64,000 nt of DNA from Akkermansiaceae bacterium (GCA_018402445.1 JAGYIT010000007.1:558001-622000), one strand, 5' to 3'; counted from the stretch's first letter, positions 7,028-16,871 are shown. Translations and numbers: made by a program. The notes: a model not told the origin generated them from the sequence alone.

Positions 7028-9415
7028 ATGAAACCCAAATTCCCCCGCCAACTCCTATCGCGCACGCTTCGTGCAGCCTTTTTCGCACCTGCGATCTCCT
7101 GCGCCGCCGACGTCACCAGCATCGGCAACAACGCACTGAGTCAAAGCTGGGACACGGCTGAGGATTGGAGCGACAACCAGCCCGCCAGCGCCGGAAACAA
7201 TTATTCCATCACCAACGGTTTCACGATCCGCACCCCCGACGGTTCCGGAAATTTCCTCTTCCCGGGCGATTCCCTCACCATCTTGACCGGCGGAACCCTA
7301 GCGTTGAAAAACAAATCGCCGATCACGGCAAACATCATCGGCGCGGGTGGTCAGATCAGCCAGTTCAGCATCAGTCAGACTCCGGATATTGCGGTGATCC
7401 GGGGGACGGCTCTCCTTGCGGGCGATCTCATCCTCAACAGCAGCGCAAGCAACCGAACCATCACGCTCGAATCGGACATATCCGGCACCGGAAACATCAT
7501 CAAGAGAGGGGCTGGCATCCTTGTGCTGTCCTCGGGCAACAACACTTTCTCCGGAACCACGGTGATCGAAGCGGGCACCGTCCAGCTCACCGGAGGGGCG
7601 GACCGCCTTCCCACCTCATCAAGCGTCAATTTCACCGGCACGAGCACGCTAGACCTGACAAACACGAGCCAGACGATCTCGCGCCTAATCGTCCCCACTC
7701 TCACCGATGTGGACATCACCATGGCCGGTGCCAACGGCTCCCTCACCGTGAACGGGGACTTCGATCTCCAGATCGGTCCGGGAACGGGTGTCAACGCGGA
7801 CAAGGTAACCTCCGGCATCGCGGTTGATATGAACTTTTCCGGCCTGTCCACATTCACCTATGACAGATCTGACAAAAACTTCCGCGTGGGGATCAGGCCA
7901 GGCTCCGGCAACGTCGGCACTCTCGGAAATGTGGCCACGGTAAACCTCGCCGGCTCGAACAACATCACCGCGAACATGCTCGCTGTGGGCGATGTGTCAG
8001 CCAACAACCACGGCGGCACCTCCACCCTGAATCTCGGCGCCGCCAACGACATCAGGGTCAACACCATCAACAACGGCTCCAGCGGCCGCTCCAACTCCAA
8101 CTTCGGCTTCGCCTCCGGACTCACCGACCCGAGCGCAACAATCCGCAACACCGACGGGACAAGCCCGGTCGCCAATTGGTTGGTGGGAAATGTGGCCACC
8201 TTCTCGAACACGACCTGGACGGACACCGTGGTCTTCACGGACGGGACGCTGGATGCCCTCGTCACCAATCTCACCGTGGGCAGCGCCAGCATTGCGGCAC
8301 AAACCGGCCGCGGCGGCACCGAGAACGCCTCATTCGCCATGGCAGCAGGCACCCTGGAAGCAGGCACGATCACCCTCGGACTGATCAGCGGAACCAGCGC
8401 AAGCGGAGTCGGCAGCAGCCTGAACGCGAACGGCACTTTTACCCTCGACCATGCGGACGGGGTCGTGAAGGCGGCCACGCTGATTTTTGCCGGAAACACG
8501 ATCGCCTCGACATCAGGAACAAAATCGGTGAGTGGTACCTTCAACCTGCTGAACGGAACCCTTGAGGCGGGAAGCATCGAGCTGGGCAGCCAAACTGGCA
8601 CCGCCACCGCCACCGGCACCTTCAACTGGACGAACGGCACGATCCGCAACGCCACCGGGGCGGATCTCACGATCACTTCCGTGCCCATCACCCTGATATC
8701 CGGAACCCACACGTTCCAGACATCGGGAACGAACACGATCACGGCGGACTCGAACTCCGCGATCAGCGGCAGCGGCGGGCTCGTGAAAAGCGGAACGGGA
8801 ACACTCCGGCTCAAGGCGGCAAACACCTACGACGGCGGCACACAGGTGACGGAAGGCACGCTGGAGCTGGGATCCTCGGCCTCGCTGGGCAATGCCTCGG
8901 TCACCGTGTCCTTCGGCGCAACCCTCGGCGGGGGCGGGACCATCAACGGAGCCACCACGATCCAGGGCATCCACGCGCCCGGCTTCAGCCCCGGCGTCCA
9001 GAATTTCACAAACGGGCTCGCCTATGCGGCCACCTCCACCTTCCAGTGGGAGTTCGTAGGAGACACCCTCTCGGTGGCGGGAACCGATTACGATTTCGTC
9101 AGTGTCAGCGGCGGCAATCTCACGCTCGATGCGGGGGCGACAATGGCACTGTTCGGCAGCAATGTGGACTATTCGCAGACCGAGTGGGCGAGCGCCCGGA
9201 ATTTCACCGTGATCGATTTCTCCGGTGCCGGGACTTCGTCGGGGAATTTCCAACTCGACACATCCGCGGCGGGTTCCTTCGCCTCGTTCGGCTCATGGTC
9301 GTCGCAAAACACCGGTGGTGATATCGTGCTCAGCTGGACGCCGGTGCCGGAACCGTCGTCGGCGATCCTTGCCACCGTATTGTCCGCGCTCCTTTGCGCC
9401 CGGCGCAAGCGCTGA
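7028..9415 (+). CDS. Secreted autotransporter-type beta-strand-repeat protein with PEP-CTERM signal
   Basis: The chosen ATG at 7028 gives MKPKFPRQLLSRTLRAAFFA, a signal peptide, and 795 residues; an in-frame ATG at 6974 would only add 18 residues without signal character. The body is Gly/Thr/Ser/Asn-rich with repeated short beta-strands. Autotransporter-associated beta-strand repeats are visible as GTGNIIKRGAGILVLSSGNN near residue 160 and as SGSGGLVKSGTGTLRLKAAN near 580. The tail is VPEPSSAILATVLSALLCAR followed by basic residues: a Val-Pro-Glu-Pro sorting motif, one hydrophobic helix and an Arg/Lys end, which is PEP-CTERM. Exosortase/archaeosortase processing and export to the surface or matrix are expected for this class. 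No beta-barrel autotransporter domain is present. The cargo function is unknown. Confidence 0.88.
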   Translation: MKPKFPRQLLSRTLRAAFFAPAISCAADVTSIGNNALSQSWDTAEDWSDNQPASAGNNYSITNGFTIRTPDGSGNFLFPGDSLTILTGGTLALKNKSPITANIIGAGGQISQFSISQTPDIAVIRGTALLAGDLILNSSASNRTITLESDISGTGNIIKRGAGILVLSSGNNTFSGTTVIEAGTVQLTGGADRLPTSSSVNFTGTSTLDLTNTSQTISRLIVPTLTDVDITMAGANGSLTVNGDFDLQIGPGTGVNADKVTSGIAVDMNFSGLSTFTYDRSDKNFRVGIRPGSGNVGTLGNVATVNLAGSNNITANMLAVGDVSANNHGGTSTLNLGAANDIRVNTINNGSSGRSNSNFGFASGLTDPSATIRNTDGTSPVANWLVGNVATFSNTTWTDTVVFTDGTLDALVTNLTVGSASIAAQTGRGGTENASFAMAAGTLEAGTITLGLISGTSASGVGSSLNANGTFTLDHADGVVKAATLIFAGNTIASTSGTKSVSGTFNLLNGTLEAGSIELGSQTGTATATGTFNWTNGTIRNATGADLTITSVPITLISGTHTFQTSGTNTITADSNSAISGSGGLVKSGTGTLRLKAANTYDGGTQVTEGTLELGSSASLGNASVTVSFGATLGGGGTINGATTIQGIHAPGFSPGVQNFTNGLAYAATSTFQWEFVGDTLSVAGTDYDFVSVSGGNLTLDAGATMALFGSNVDYSQTEWASARNFTVIDFSGAGTSSGNFQLDTSAAGSFASFGSWSSQNTGGDIVLSWTPVPEPSSAILATVLSALLCARRKR

Positions 9416-9814
9416 GCCGGCTGTCGGGTGGGAGCGCGCGGAAGCATCCTTCGAGGTGGCTGTATTTGGGATTCTTCCGGATCGATATCTTCAAGTTGGC
9501 AGATCAAAAATCAATGCGAAAGGACTCCAATAGAAAAATCTGACAACAAAGTAGAGTGCGCCGCAGGCTCTGGACTGCTGTGATTCTTCATTCACAGGTC
9601 TCAAGGGCGGCTTTGTTTTGCGGGACGACGGGTTGTTACCGGGTTACTTTGTTTATCCATCACGAACCCAAAAAGCGGCGGCTGAGAACGCCGCAGTCAA
9701 AAGCCTTCGGCGGCATGGATATACGCAGGGACTTTTGGTAAATGGTCTAAGTGTTTGAATGCCGTCACAGTTTCCGATTGTCCGTAAAAAGCCGGCTGGA
9801 AGCGCGGCTCTCCG
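9416..9814. other. Spacer with repeat-like palindromes between convergent genes
   Basis: About 400 bp between the PEP-CTERM gene and the U32 gene, both of which end here. It contains short inverted repeats (for example gcggcggctgagaacgccgc near 9676) and a segment near 9790 of the form gccggctggaagcgcggctc. I see no ORF with protein-like composition. Confidence 0.4.
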
Positions 9815-12313
9815 TTACGCGAGGGTGCCTTCGGTGACGCCGAGTTTTTCGGTGGCGTGGATTTCGTTGAGGAGTGTGGCGGGGGAGATTTTATCCGAAA
9901 GGAGATCCTGATAGGAGCGGATGGTGGATAGGGCGTCGGTTTGGTTTTCGTCGAGGAGCTCGATGCGGAAATGGCGGAGGCCGGAGGCGAGGAGTTGGGG
10001 GAGGAAGCGGGCGCCGGTCTGGGCGCGGCCGTTGAAGAGGGTGTTGCGGCAGCCGACATCGGCCTGCAGGCGGTGGAGCTGGCCGACGCGGTCGCGGAGG
10101 TGGACGGTGTGTTTCTCGCAAGGGCGGCCGCAGTCCTTGTAGGTGGTGCCGGAGCTGAGGAAGGTGCAGAATACGCAGTGCTCCATATGGAACATGGGCA
10201 TGTGCTGGTGGAGAGTGATTTCCATCCAATCGGGCGGGGTTTTTCCTAACAGGTCGATGACTTGGGAGATGTTGAGATCGTAGGAGATGGTGAGGCGGTC
10301 GAGGCGGGCGGACTCGCGGAGGATTTTCGCGGTGAGGGGGTTGGCGACGTTGAGGGAGAAATCTCCGATGCGGATGAGTTCGCTACGGTCTTTGTAGTAG
10401 TTGAGCGCGGCGAGGTTTCTCAAAAGCAGGCCGTCGGGTTCGGCGCGTTCGATGAGTTTCAGGTAACCGGTTTCGCCGGGTTTGATGATGCGCGGGGTGG
10501 CGAGGATGATTGTAGAATGAGGATTGAGGATTGATGATTTGAAGAGGGAAACCGCTTCTTTGTAACGGCGGGGGTCTTCGAAATCGCAGTAGATTTGCGG
10601 GATTTCGGCTTCGAGGGCGGCCTCGAGCTGGGGGAGGGTGCGGGTGAGGATGGCTAGTTTTGGAGTGCCGGGTGATCGGTGATCGGTGATCGGTGGGAAG
10701 AGGGCTTGGGTTGTGGTGAGGGAAGATTGACGATTATTGATTGTTGATTGCTGATTTTTGATTTGCGAGAGGTTGGTGACGAGGTCGCGGCGGAGTTGGT
10801 TGAGGGCGGAGAGGGGGAGGTGGCAGTTGCCTTGGATGTGGTTTTCGAGAGAGGCGAATTCGTAGGGGGTATCGCCGAGGCGGGAGAGTTGCTTTTCTAG
10901 GGTTTCGGTGGTGAGGGGGTGGGTGGTGGCGGGTTCGAGTGGGATGGTGGTGGATGCTTGGGCATGGCGGATGCAATCCGCCGCCACGGTCGCGGTCAGC
11001 GGTTCGCCGGGTTGGCCGGTGAGGGTGATGTGGATGGGGGTTTTCTTGATTTTCGGTTTGGCGGATTGCCAGAATTTGCGGATTTCGGATTCGAGGGCGG
11101 GGTCGGCGGTTTTGTAGAGGGTGACGCCGGGGCGGATGCGGTCGAAATTGATGCCGGAATAGGTGCGGTGGAATATGATGCGGTCGTTCTCGATTTTCCA
11201 GATCGAGGCTCCCTGTTCGAGATCGCGGTTCTCGCCCGCGTCGAAGACGATGCCGTCGCCGGCCTTGAGCGGCGGGGTTTGTTGGGAAGGCGGGGTGTTG
11301 AGGCGGATCCAGCCGTTTTGTGCCTCGATGATCGTGCCGAGAAAGGGGCCGCGTTTTTTTCCGAATTTTCCGTGGGTTAGGTAGGGGTGGTTGGTGCCTG
11401 CGAGCCAGCCGGTGGTTAGGCCGCGGGAGAAAGTCATTTCTAGGGCGTAGCGGTCGCTTTCGTTGATAGTCGGGACAGGATGTCCCGACGACGGACTGGG
11501 ACTGCAAGTCCCAGCCACGGGGCAAGAGTCGAGCGCCTTGCGGTAGACGCGGGTGACGGCAGCGACGTATTCCGGGGTTTTGAGGCGGCCTTCGATCTTG
11601 AAACTTTTCACGCCCGCTTTGACGAGATCGGGGATGAGGTCGACGGCGGCGAGATCCTGCGGGGAGAGGAGGTAGCGGTGTTCACCGAGGTCTTGGGTGA
11701 CGCCATCGACGACGATCTCGTAGGGCATGCGGCAGGCCTGGGCGCACTCACCGCGGTTCGCGGAGCGCTGGCCGAGGCTTTCCGAGGTGAGGCACTGGCC
11801 GGAGTAGGCGACGCACAATGCGCCGTGAACGAACACCTCTAACGGGGTGTTTGAACCGGCGAATTTTTCGATTTCCCTGACGGAAAGTTCGCGGGCGAGG
11901 ACGGCGCGTTCCATGGGGAATATCGTTTCCAAGAAAGCGAGGCCTTCGGGGGAGGTGATCGTCATCTGGGTGGAGGCGTGGAGTTCCACATCCGGCGCGA
12001 TGGTGCGGGCCATTTTCGCGAGGCCGATGTCCTGGATGATGAGTGCGTCCACACCGGCGTCTGCGATCAGGCGGAGCTGGCGTTCGGCGGCCTCCAGTTC
12101 ACCGGTGAAGATGAGGGTGTTCATCGCGACGAAGCCTTTCACGCCGTGTTTGTGCAGGTAGGCCATCAGCTCGGGCAGGTCGGCTTCGGTGAAATTGTCG
12201 GCGCGGAGGCGGGCGTTGAATTTCGGCAGGCCGAAGTAGATGGCGTCTGCGCCAGCGGCGACGGCGGCCTTGGCGCAGTCCCAGTTTCCGGCGGGTGAGA
12301 GGAGTTCGGTCAT
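9815..12313 (-). CDS. Peptidase U32-family protein, RlhA-like
   Basis: The first 280 residues are a classic U32 domain: MTELLSPAGNWDCAKAAVAA, DAIYFGLPKFNARLRADNF, then VFVHGALCVAYSGQCLTS and NRGECAQACRMPYE, the cysteine-bearing U32 signature. In Escherichia coli the U32 protein RlhA makes 5-hydroxycytidine in 23S rRNA; others act in tRNA hydroxylation or ubiquinone synthesis. At 832 residues this protein is longer than RlhA. It adds a DUF3656-like middle region and a C-terminal half with a second Cys group (HCVFCTF...CGRPCEKH). Three linkers carry residues translated from short repeats typical of spacers (11469-11514, 10671-10765, 10510-10545), all in frame. The peptidase name is historical; rRNA or tRNA hydroxylation is my inference. 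Confidence 0.85.
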   Translation of the reverse strand: MTELLSPAGNWDCAKAAVAAGADAIYFGLPKFNARLRADNFTEADLPELMAYLHKHGVKGFVAMNTLIFTGELEAAERQLRLIADAGVDALIIQDIGLAKMARTIAPDVELHASTQMTITSPEGLAFLETIFPMERAVLARELSVREIEKFAGSNTPLEVFVHGALCVAYSGQCLTSESLGQRSANRGECAQACRMPYEIVVDGVTQDLGEHRYLLSPQDLAAVDLIPDLVKAGVKSFKIEGRLKTPEYVAAVTRVYRKALDSCPVAGTCSPSPSSGHPVPTINESDRYALEMTFSRGLTTGWLAGTNHPYLTHGKFGKKRGPFLGTIIEAQNGWIRLNTPPSQQTPPLKAGDGIVFDAGENRDLEQGASIWKIENDRIIFHRTYSGINFDRIRPGVTLYKTADPALESEIRKFWQSAKPKIKKTPIHITLTGQPGEPLTATVAADCIRHAQASTTIPLEPATTHPLTTETLEKQLSRLGDTPYEFASLENHIQGNCHLPLSALNQLRRDLVTNLSQIKNQQSTINNRQSSLTTTQALFPPITDHRSPGTPKLAILTRTLPQLEAALEAEIPQIYCDFEDPRRYKEAVSLFKSSILNPHSTIILATPRIIKPGETGYLKLIERAEPDGLLLRNLAALNYYKDRSELIRIGDFSLNVANPLTAKILRESARLDRLTISYDLNISQVIDLLGKTPPDWMEITLHQHMPMFHMEHCVFCTFLSSGTTYKDCGRPCEKHTVHLRDRVGQLHRLQADVGCRNTLFNGRAQTGARFLPQLLASGLRHFRIELLDENQTDALSTIRSYQDLLSDKISPATLLNEIHATEKLGVTEGTLA
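10510..10545. repeat. Low-complexity ATTGAGGATTGATG insertion inside the U32 gene
   Basis: Short AT-rich near-repeats (gaatgaggattgaggattga) encode FKSSILNPHSTII in the U32 protein. The composition differs sharply from the flanking GC-rich codons. Confidence 0.5.
10671..10765. repeat. Tandem GGTGATC repeats and ATTGATTGTTGATT tract inside the U32 gene
   Basis: Three direct copies of ggtgatc at 10671-10694 are followed at 10724-10765 by an AT-rich tract built from gattgac/gattatt/gattgtt/gattgct units. Together they encode a 30-residue Ser/Thr/Asn/Gln-rich linker (NQQSTINNRQSSL...ITDHRSPGTP) and do not break the frame. Confidence 0.6.
11469..11514. repeat. Double palindrome inserted in frame in the U32 gene
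   Basis: Two perfect palindromes lie side by side: nine-base arms gtcgggaca/tgtcccgac at 11469-11489 and eight-base arms ctgggact/agtcccag at 11496-11514. They encode the linker CPVAGTCSPSPSSGHPVP. Twin hairpins of this type look like a spacer repeat rather than selected coding sequence. Confidence 0.6.
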
Positions 12314-12398
12314 GGATTCGTAAAAAAAAGTAGGCGAACTTCAGGAAACGCGCAACCGTAGCGGCTTGGTGGTGTTTCTCCGTTACAAGGAGACAGTC

Positions 12399-13910
12399 AT
12401 GTTACCGCCAGCAAAAGGAAATTGGACGAGGGGAGAGGCAAGGCACCTGTTGAGCCGGGCGGGTTTCGGCGGCTCGCCGGATGAGATCGGGCGCTTCCAT
12501 GCGATGGGCAGGGAGAAGGCGGTGGATTTCCTGCTCAATCCCGAGGAGCGGGTGGAGGCGCATCCGAAGCCCGAGTGGGCTGACTTGAAAACCGCGATGG
12601 CCGATATGGCGGAGATGATGATGGAGCGGCGCGAGATGATGGCGGAGACGCGCGGCCTATCTGCGGAGGAGGCGGAGAAAAAGCGGCGGGAGATGCAGCG
12701 GGAAATCCAGCAGGAATCCCGCAGGCAGGGCTTGGAGGCGCAGCATTGGTGGTTCAACCGGATGCTGAAAACGAAGGCTCCGCTGCGCGAGAAGATGACG
12801 CTTTTCTGGCACGACCATTTCGCGACCTCGATCCAGAAGGTGAGGCAGCCGGTGCTGATGTTGAAACAGAACGATCTGTTCCGCGACCACGCGTTCGGGA
12901 ATTTCCGGGAACTCACGCAACAGGTCGTCCGTGATCCGGCGATGATGCTGTATCTCGACACGCAGCGCTCCAGCAAGTCGAAGCCGAACGAGAACTTCGC
13001 GCGGGAGATCATGGAACTTTTCACGCTCGGCGAGGGCAACTACACCGAGGAGGATGTGAAGCAGGCGGCGCGGGCTTTCACTGGTTATCAACTGAACCGA
13101 CTCAACGGCGAGGTGATGCAGAGCGCACGGGCGTGGGATGATGGGGAGAAAACGATTTTCGGCAAGACCGGTCCCTACAACGGCAAGGACGTGGTGAACC
13201 TGATTTTCAAGAAGGACGCCTGCGCGAAATTCATGGCCGTGAAGCTGTGGGAATTCTTCGCGTATGAAAAACCCGTGGACTCGGCGATGGAGGATCTCGC
13301 CGCGACTTTCCGGAAATACGATTACGAACTGAAGCCAGTGCTGCGGGAAATTTTCCTTTCCCGTGAGTTTTATGGCGAGAAGGCGATGACTACCCAGATC
13401 AAATCCCCGATCCAATATCTCGTGCAACTTCTCAAGGAGCTGGAGATGGAGTCCGCGCCGATGGGTTTCCCGATCATGGGCCAGACCCAGCTCGGGCAGG
13501 TGCTGTTCATGCCGCCGAACGTGGCGGGGTGGGATTGGGGGAAAGCGTGGATCAACACCAACACATTGCTCACGCGCTACAATCTTGCGGGGAGCCTGAC
13601 CAAAGGAAACACGGGGAACGGGATGAGTCGAGGCGGCGGCGCAATGAAGAGAATGGCCGAGAGACGCGGAAAGCTTAACGGTGGGATCGCTCCCGATTTC
13701 GCGAAGATCGCCGTGGAGTCCGAGCGCAACGACACCACGAAGCTCGTCGATGACCTGATCGTGCGGTTTTTCTGCGTGGCCATCCCGGCGAAGGCACGGG
13801 AATCATTCATCGCTTACGCGGATACGAAGAAGGGCGTGAGTTTCACGGATCAGGAACTCGGCGAGCTCTGCCACCTAATGCTGAGCACGCCCTATTACCA
13901 GCTTTGCTAA
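12399..13910 (+). CDS. DUF1800 family protein
   Basis: The start at 12399 is preceded by AAGGAG nine bases upstream, a good ribosome-binding site, and gives MLPPAKGNWTRGEARHLLSR. A longer reading from 12366 lacks one. The 503-residue product has the DUF1800 landmarks: ARHLLSRAGFGGSPDEI, FWHDHFATSIQKVRQP, NENFAREIMELFTLGEGNYT, and YLVQLL...FMPPNVAGWDWGKAWINT. A helical, charged segment rich in Met/Glu/Arg lies at about residues 60-110. It is followed 13 bp later by a DUF1501 gene, a pairing common in Verrucomicrobia, Planctomycetes and other environmental bacteria. The biochemical function of DUF1800 is not established; the pair is probably exported and used at the cell surface. Confidence 0.9.
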   Translation: MLPPAKGNWTRGEARHLLSRAGFGGSPDEIGRFHAMGREKAVDFLLNPEERVEAHPKPEWADLKTAMADMAEMMMERREMMAETRGLSAEEAEKKRREMQREIQQESRRQGLEAQHWWFNRMLKTKAPLREKMTLFWHDHFATSIQKVRQPVLMLKQNDLFRDHAFGNFRELTQQVVRDPAMMLYLDTQRSSKSKPNENFAREIMELFTLGEGNYTEEDVKQAARAFTGYQLNRLNGEVMQSARAWDDGEKTIFGKTGPYNGKDVVNLIFKKDACAKFMAVKLWEFFAYEKPVDSAMEDLAATFRKYDYELKPVLREIFLSREFYGEKAMTTQIKSPIQYLVQLLKELEMESAPMGFPIMGQTQLGQVLFMPPNVAGWDWGKAWINTNTLLTRYNLAGSLTKGNTGNGMSRGGGAMKRMAERRGKLNGGIAPDFAKIAVESERNDTTKLVDDLIVRFFCVAIPAKARESFIAYADTKKGVSFTDQELGELCHLMLSTPYYQLC

Positions 13911-13923
13911 AAAAATCAAAACC

Positions 13924-15231
13924 ATGAAAACGAGAAGGGACTTCATCAGATCGGCCGTGCTGGGCGCTTCGGCGACGTGGACGCTGCCGGGATTTATCGA
14001 CAGGACGTTTGCGGAGCTCGGCGACGAGGCACGCGACCGGTCCACTCAATTCACCACCGGCAAGGACGGCACGATCTTGGTCGTGCTTCAGCTTGCGGGC
14101 GGGAATGACGGGCTCAACACGCTCGTCCCGTTTGGCGATGACGAATATCACAAGGCCCGTCCGCGGCTTGCGAAAAAGGAGAAAGACCTGATCCGGCTTG
14201 CCGATGGGATCGGTCTCAACAAGTCGATGCCTTTCCTTGGATCGCTTTTCAAGGAAGGCCGGCTCGGCGTCGTGCAGGGCGTGGGTTACCCGAACCCGAA
14301 CCGTTCGCATTTCGTCTCCACCTCGATCTGGGAAACGGCGGACACCACGAACCGCGCGAACACCGGCTGGCTGGGCCGCTATTTCGACAACGCCTGCGAG
14401 GGTGTCGATCCTACGGTCGGCATGAGTTTCAACAAATCGACGCCGGAAAGTTTCGGAGCGATGCGGAATCCGGGCGTGAGCCTGAGCTCGCCGGAGCTTT
14501 ACCGTTGGATCCACAGCGGCGGCAACCAGGCGCAGGCGGAGGAGTTTTTCTCCGAGCTGAACCAACCCGGGCACTACGATGACGGGCCGACCGACGGAGG
14601 CTCCATCGAAATGGCCGCCGGTGGAAAGGTGGGAGCCATCGCCGGGGAGTCGAACCTGGATTTCCTCGAACGCGTGGCGTTGGATGCGCAGGTCAGCTCG
14701 AAGAAGATCTTGGAAATCGCCGCGAAGCACCGGACGAACGTGCAGTATGACGGAACACCGGTCGCACGGAACCTGAACCTCGTCTCGCGGATGATCGCCG
14801 GAGGGATGCCGACGCGCGTCTATTACGTGAGCCACGGCGGTTTCGACACCCACAACGGCCAGATCAATTCGCACGACCGTCTGCTCGGCCAGCTCGATTC
14901 GGCGCTGAAATCGTTTTTCGCGGATCTCAAGCAGCAGGGCAACGACAAGCGCGTGACGCTGATGACCTTCTCGGAATTCGGACGCCGCGTTTCCGAAAAC
15001 GCGAGTGCGGGCACCGACCACGGCAAGGCGTCCTGCATGTTTGTCGCCGGCGGCGGCGTGAAAGGCGGACTATACGGGAAATATCCCAGCCTCACCGATC
15101 TCTCTCAGGGCGACCTACAGCACACGGTCGATTTCCGCAGCGTCTATGCCGATCTGCTGGGTGCTTGGCTGAAGGCTCCGAATATTGGGAAAATCCTTGG
15201 TGGGGATTATAAGCCGGTTGGGATGATTTGA
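13924..15231 (+). CDS. DUF1501 family protein, Tat-exported
   Basis: The N-terminus MKTRRDFIRSAVLGASATWT is a twin-arginine signal (RRDFIRS), so folded export across the inner membrane is expected. The 435-residue body has the DUF1501 pattern, a relative of the alkaline phosphatase/sulfatase fold: VVLQLAGGNDGLNTLVPFGD near residue 55, YYVSHGGFDTHNGQ, LMTFSEFGRRVSENASAGTD with HGK following, and MFVAGGGVKGGLYGKYPSL. It forms an operon with the DUF1800 gene 13 bp upstream. Substrate unknown; the metal-site residues (FDTH, EFGRR, TDHG) appear intact. Confidence 0.92.
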   Translation: MKTRRDFIRSAVLGASATWTLPGFIDRTFAELGDEARDRSTQFTTGKDGTILVVLQLAGGNDGLNTLVPFGDDEYHKARPRLAKKEKDLIRLADGIGLNKSMPFLGSLFKEGRLGVVQGVGYPNPNRSHFVSTSIWETADTTNRANTGWLGRYFDNACEGVDPTVGMSFNKSTPESFGAMRNPGVSLSSPELYRWIHSGGNQAQAEEFFSELNQPGHYDDGPTDGGSIEMAAGGKVGAIAGESNLDFLERVALDAQVSSKKILEIAAKHRTNVQYDGTPVARNLNLVSRMIAGGMPTRVYYVSHGGFDTHNGQINSHDRLLGQLDSALKSFFADLKQQGNDKRVTLMTFSEFGRRVSENASAGTDHGKASCMFVAGGGVKGGLYGKYPSLTDLSQGDLQHTVDFRSVYADLLGAWLKAPNIGKILGGDYKPVGMI

Positions 15232-15267
15232 AATCTCCGCACCGCGGGCGGCGACCGAAGATCGCCG

Positions 15268-16803
15268 CTACGCCAGCAGCGATTTTCCCGTCATCTGCTC
15301 TGGTTGATCAAGACGGAGCATTTCGAGTAGGGTGGGGGCGACGTCGGCGAGGATGCCGTCGCGCATTTGGCGGGATGAAGCGTCGTCGGCGACGTAAATG
15401 ATTTCGACGGGATTGGTGGTGTGGGCGGTATTGGGGGAGCCGTCGGGGTTGCGCATGAATTCGCAGTTGCCGTGGTCGGCGGTGATGAGGAGCTTGCCGC
15501 CGAGGCGGAGGGTCTGCTCGACGATGGCTTGCACGGACGCGTCGATGGTCTCGACCGCTTTCACCGCGGCTTCGACGACACCGGTATGGCCGACCATATC
15601 CGGGTTGGCGAAATTAAGGATCACGAGGTCGAATTGCTTGAGGTTTTCCACCACCGTGGAGGTGACCTCCTCAGCGGACATCTGCGGCTTTAGGTCATAG
15701 GTTGCGACCTCTTTCGGCGAGGGGATGATGAAGCGTTTCTCGCCCTTGTTCTCCTTTTCGATCCCGCCGTTGAAGAAATAGGTGACGTGGGGGTATTTCT
15801 CTGTCTCCGCAATGCGCATCTGCTTCATGCCGGCGGCGGCGACGGTTTCGCCCAGGGTCATGTCGAGAGTCTGCGGTGAGAAGATGGCCTCGCAGGGGTA
15901 GGTCTCGTCATAGACCGTGAGGGTCACGTAATGGACTTTCGGGACGGCTCCGCGGTCGAAGTCGGAGAAGTCCGGTTTCAGGAAAGCTTCGGAAAGCTCA
16001 CGGGCGCGGTCGGCGCGGAAGTTGAAGAACAGCACCACATCGCCGTCGCGGACGCGCTGCGTGTCCGGCTCGGTGAAGACCATGGCGGGCATGAACTCAT
16101 CGGTTTTCGCCTGCGTTTCATAGATCTCGGCAACGGCTTCCGAGGCGAGGATGTCCTTTTTCGCGCCGATGCCGTGCACGATGGCGTCCCATGCGAGTTT
16201 CACGCGGTCCCAGCGCTTGTCGCGATCCATCGCGAAGTAGCGGCCCACGACAGTGGCGATCTTCGCGCCGACCTTTGCCGTCTCGTCCTCGACCCTAGAA
16301 ATGAAAGCTGCACCGCCGGTGGGGGAGGTGTCGCGTCCGTCGGTGATCGCGTGGATGAAAATATCCTTCACCCCCGCCGCGCCCGCGAGCTTGGTGATGG
16401 CGATGAGTTGATCCTGATGGGAATGCACGCCGCCGTCGGAAACCAACCCGATGAGGTGCAATCGGCTGGATATTGCCGTTTGTAGCGCGCGTTTGAAAGT
16501 ATCGTTTTCAGCGATGGTTCCCTCGGCGATGGCCTTGTTGATGCGGGTGAAATCCTGATAAACGACGCGCCCCGCGCCGAGGTTGAGGTGGCCGACTTCC
16601 GAATTTCCCATCTGCCCCTCCGGCAGCCCGACATCGAGGCCGGAGGCGCTGAGGAGGGAATGCGGGTATTGGGAGAGCACCTCGTCGGTGAAAGGGGTGT
16701 TGGCGAGGATCACGGCGTTGCCGTCCTTTTTCGCCGTCGCCTTGCCGCCGGGATTCGTGCCCCAGCCGTCGCGAATGATGAGAACCACTGGTTTTTTCGA
16801 CAT
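15268..16803 (-). CDS. gpmI: 2,3-bisphosphoglycerate-independent phosphoglycerate mutase
   Basis: GpmI interconverts 3- and 2-phosphoglycerate in glycolysis and gluconeogenesis using two Mn2+ ions and a phosphoserine intermediate. From the ATG at 16803 the protein is 511 residues starting MSKKPVVLIIRDGWG, the family's usual length and N-terminus; an upstream ATG at 16839 adds only 12 unlikely residues. The metal-binding Asp is in RDGWG (residue 12), and the catalytic Ser 68 is in GQMGNSEVGHLNLGAGR. Also present are GLVSDGGVHSHQDQL, ITDGRDTSPTGG, FNFRADRARE and the C-terminal metal motif ITADHGNCE. It lies opposite the DUF1501 gene and is convergent with it. Confidence 0.96.
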   Translation of the reverse strand: MSKKPVVLIIRDGWGTNPGGKATAKKDGNAVILANTPFTDEVLSQYPHSLLSASGLDVGLPEGQMGNSEVGHLNLGAGRVVYQDFTRINKAIAEGTIAENDTFKRALQTAISSRLHLIGLVSDGGVHSHQDQLIAITKLAGAAGVKDIFIHAITDGRDTSPTGGAAFISRVEDETAKVGAKIATVVGRYFAMDRDKRWDRVKLAWDAIVHGIGAKKDILASEAVAEIYETQAKTDEFMPAMVFTEPDTQRVRDGDVVLFFNFRADRARELSEAFLKPDFSDFDRGAVPKVHYVTLTVYDETYPCEAIFSPQTLDMTLGETVAAAGMKQMRIAETEKYPHVTYFFNGGIEKENKGEKRFIIPSPKEVATYDLKPQMSAEEVTSTVVENLKQFDLVILNFANPDMVGHTGVVEAAVKAVETIDASVQAIVEQTLRLGGKLLITADHGNCEFMRNPDGSPNTAHTTNPVEIIYVADDASSRQMRDGILADVAPTLLEMLRLDQPEQMTGKSLLA

Positions 16804-16871
16804 GCGAGACGCTGTAAAGGGTCTCCGCCAGATGGGCAAGGCGGGATTGAGAAAGGCTTATGGATGAAGAG

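Noticed and set aside
7858-8826. 322-codon minus-strand ORF inside the PEP-CTERM gene
   Set aside because: Val/Pro/Ala-rich antisense of the repetitive beta-strand gene; no signal or domain.
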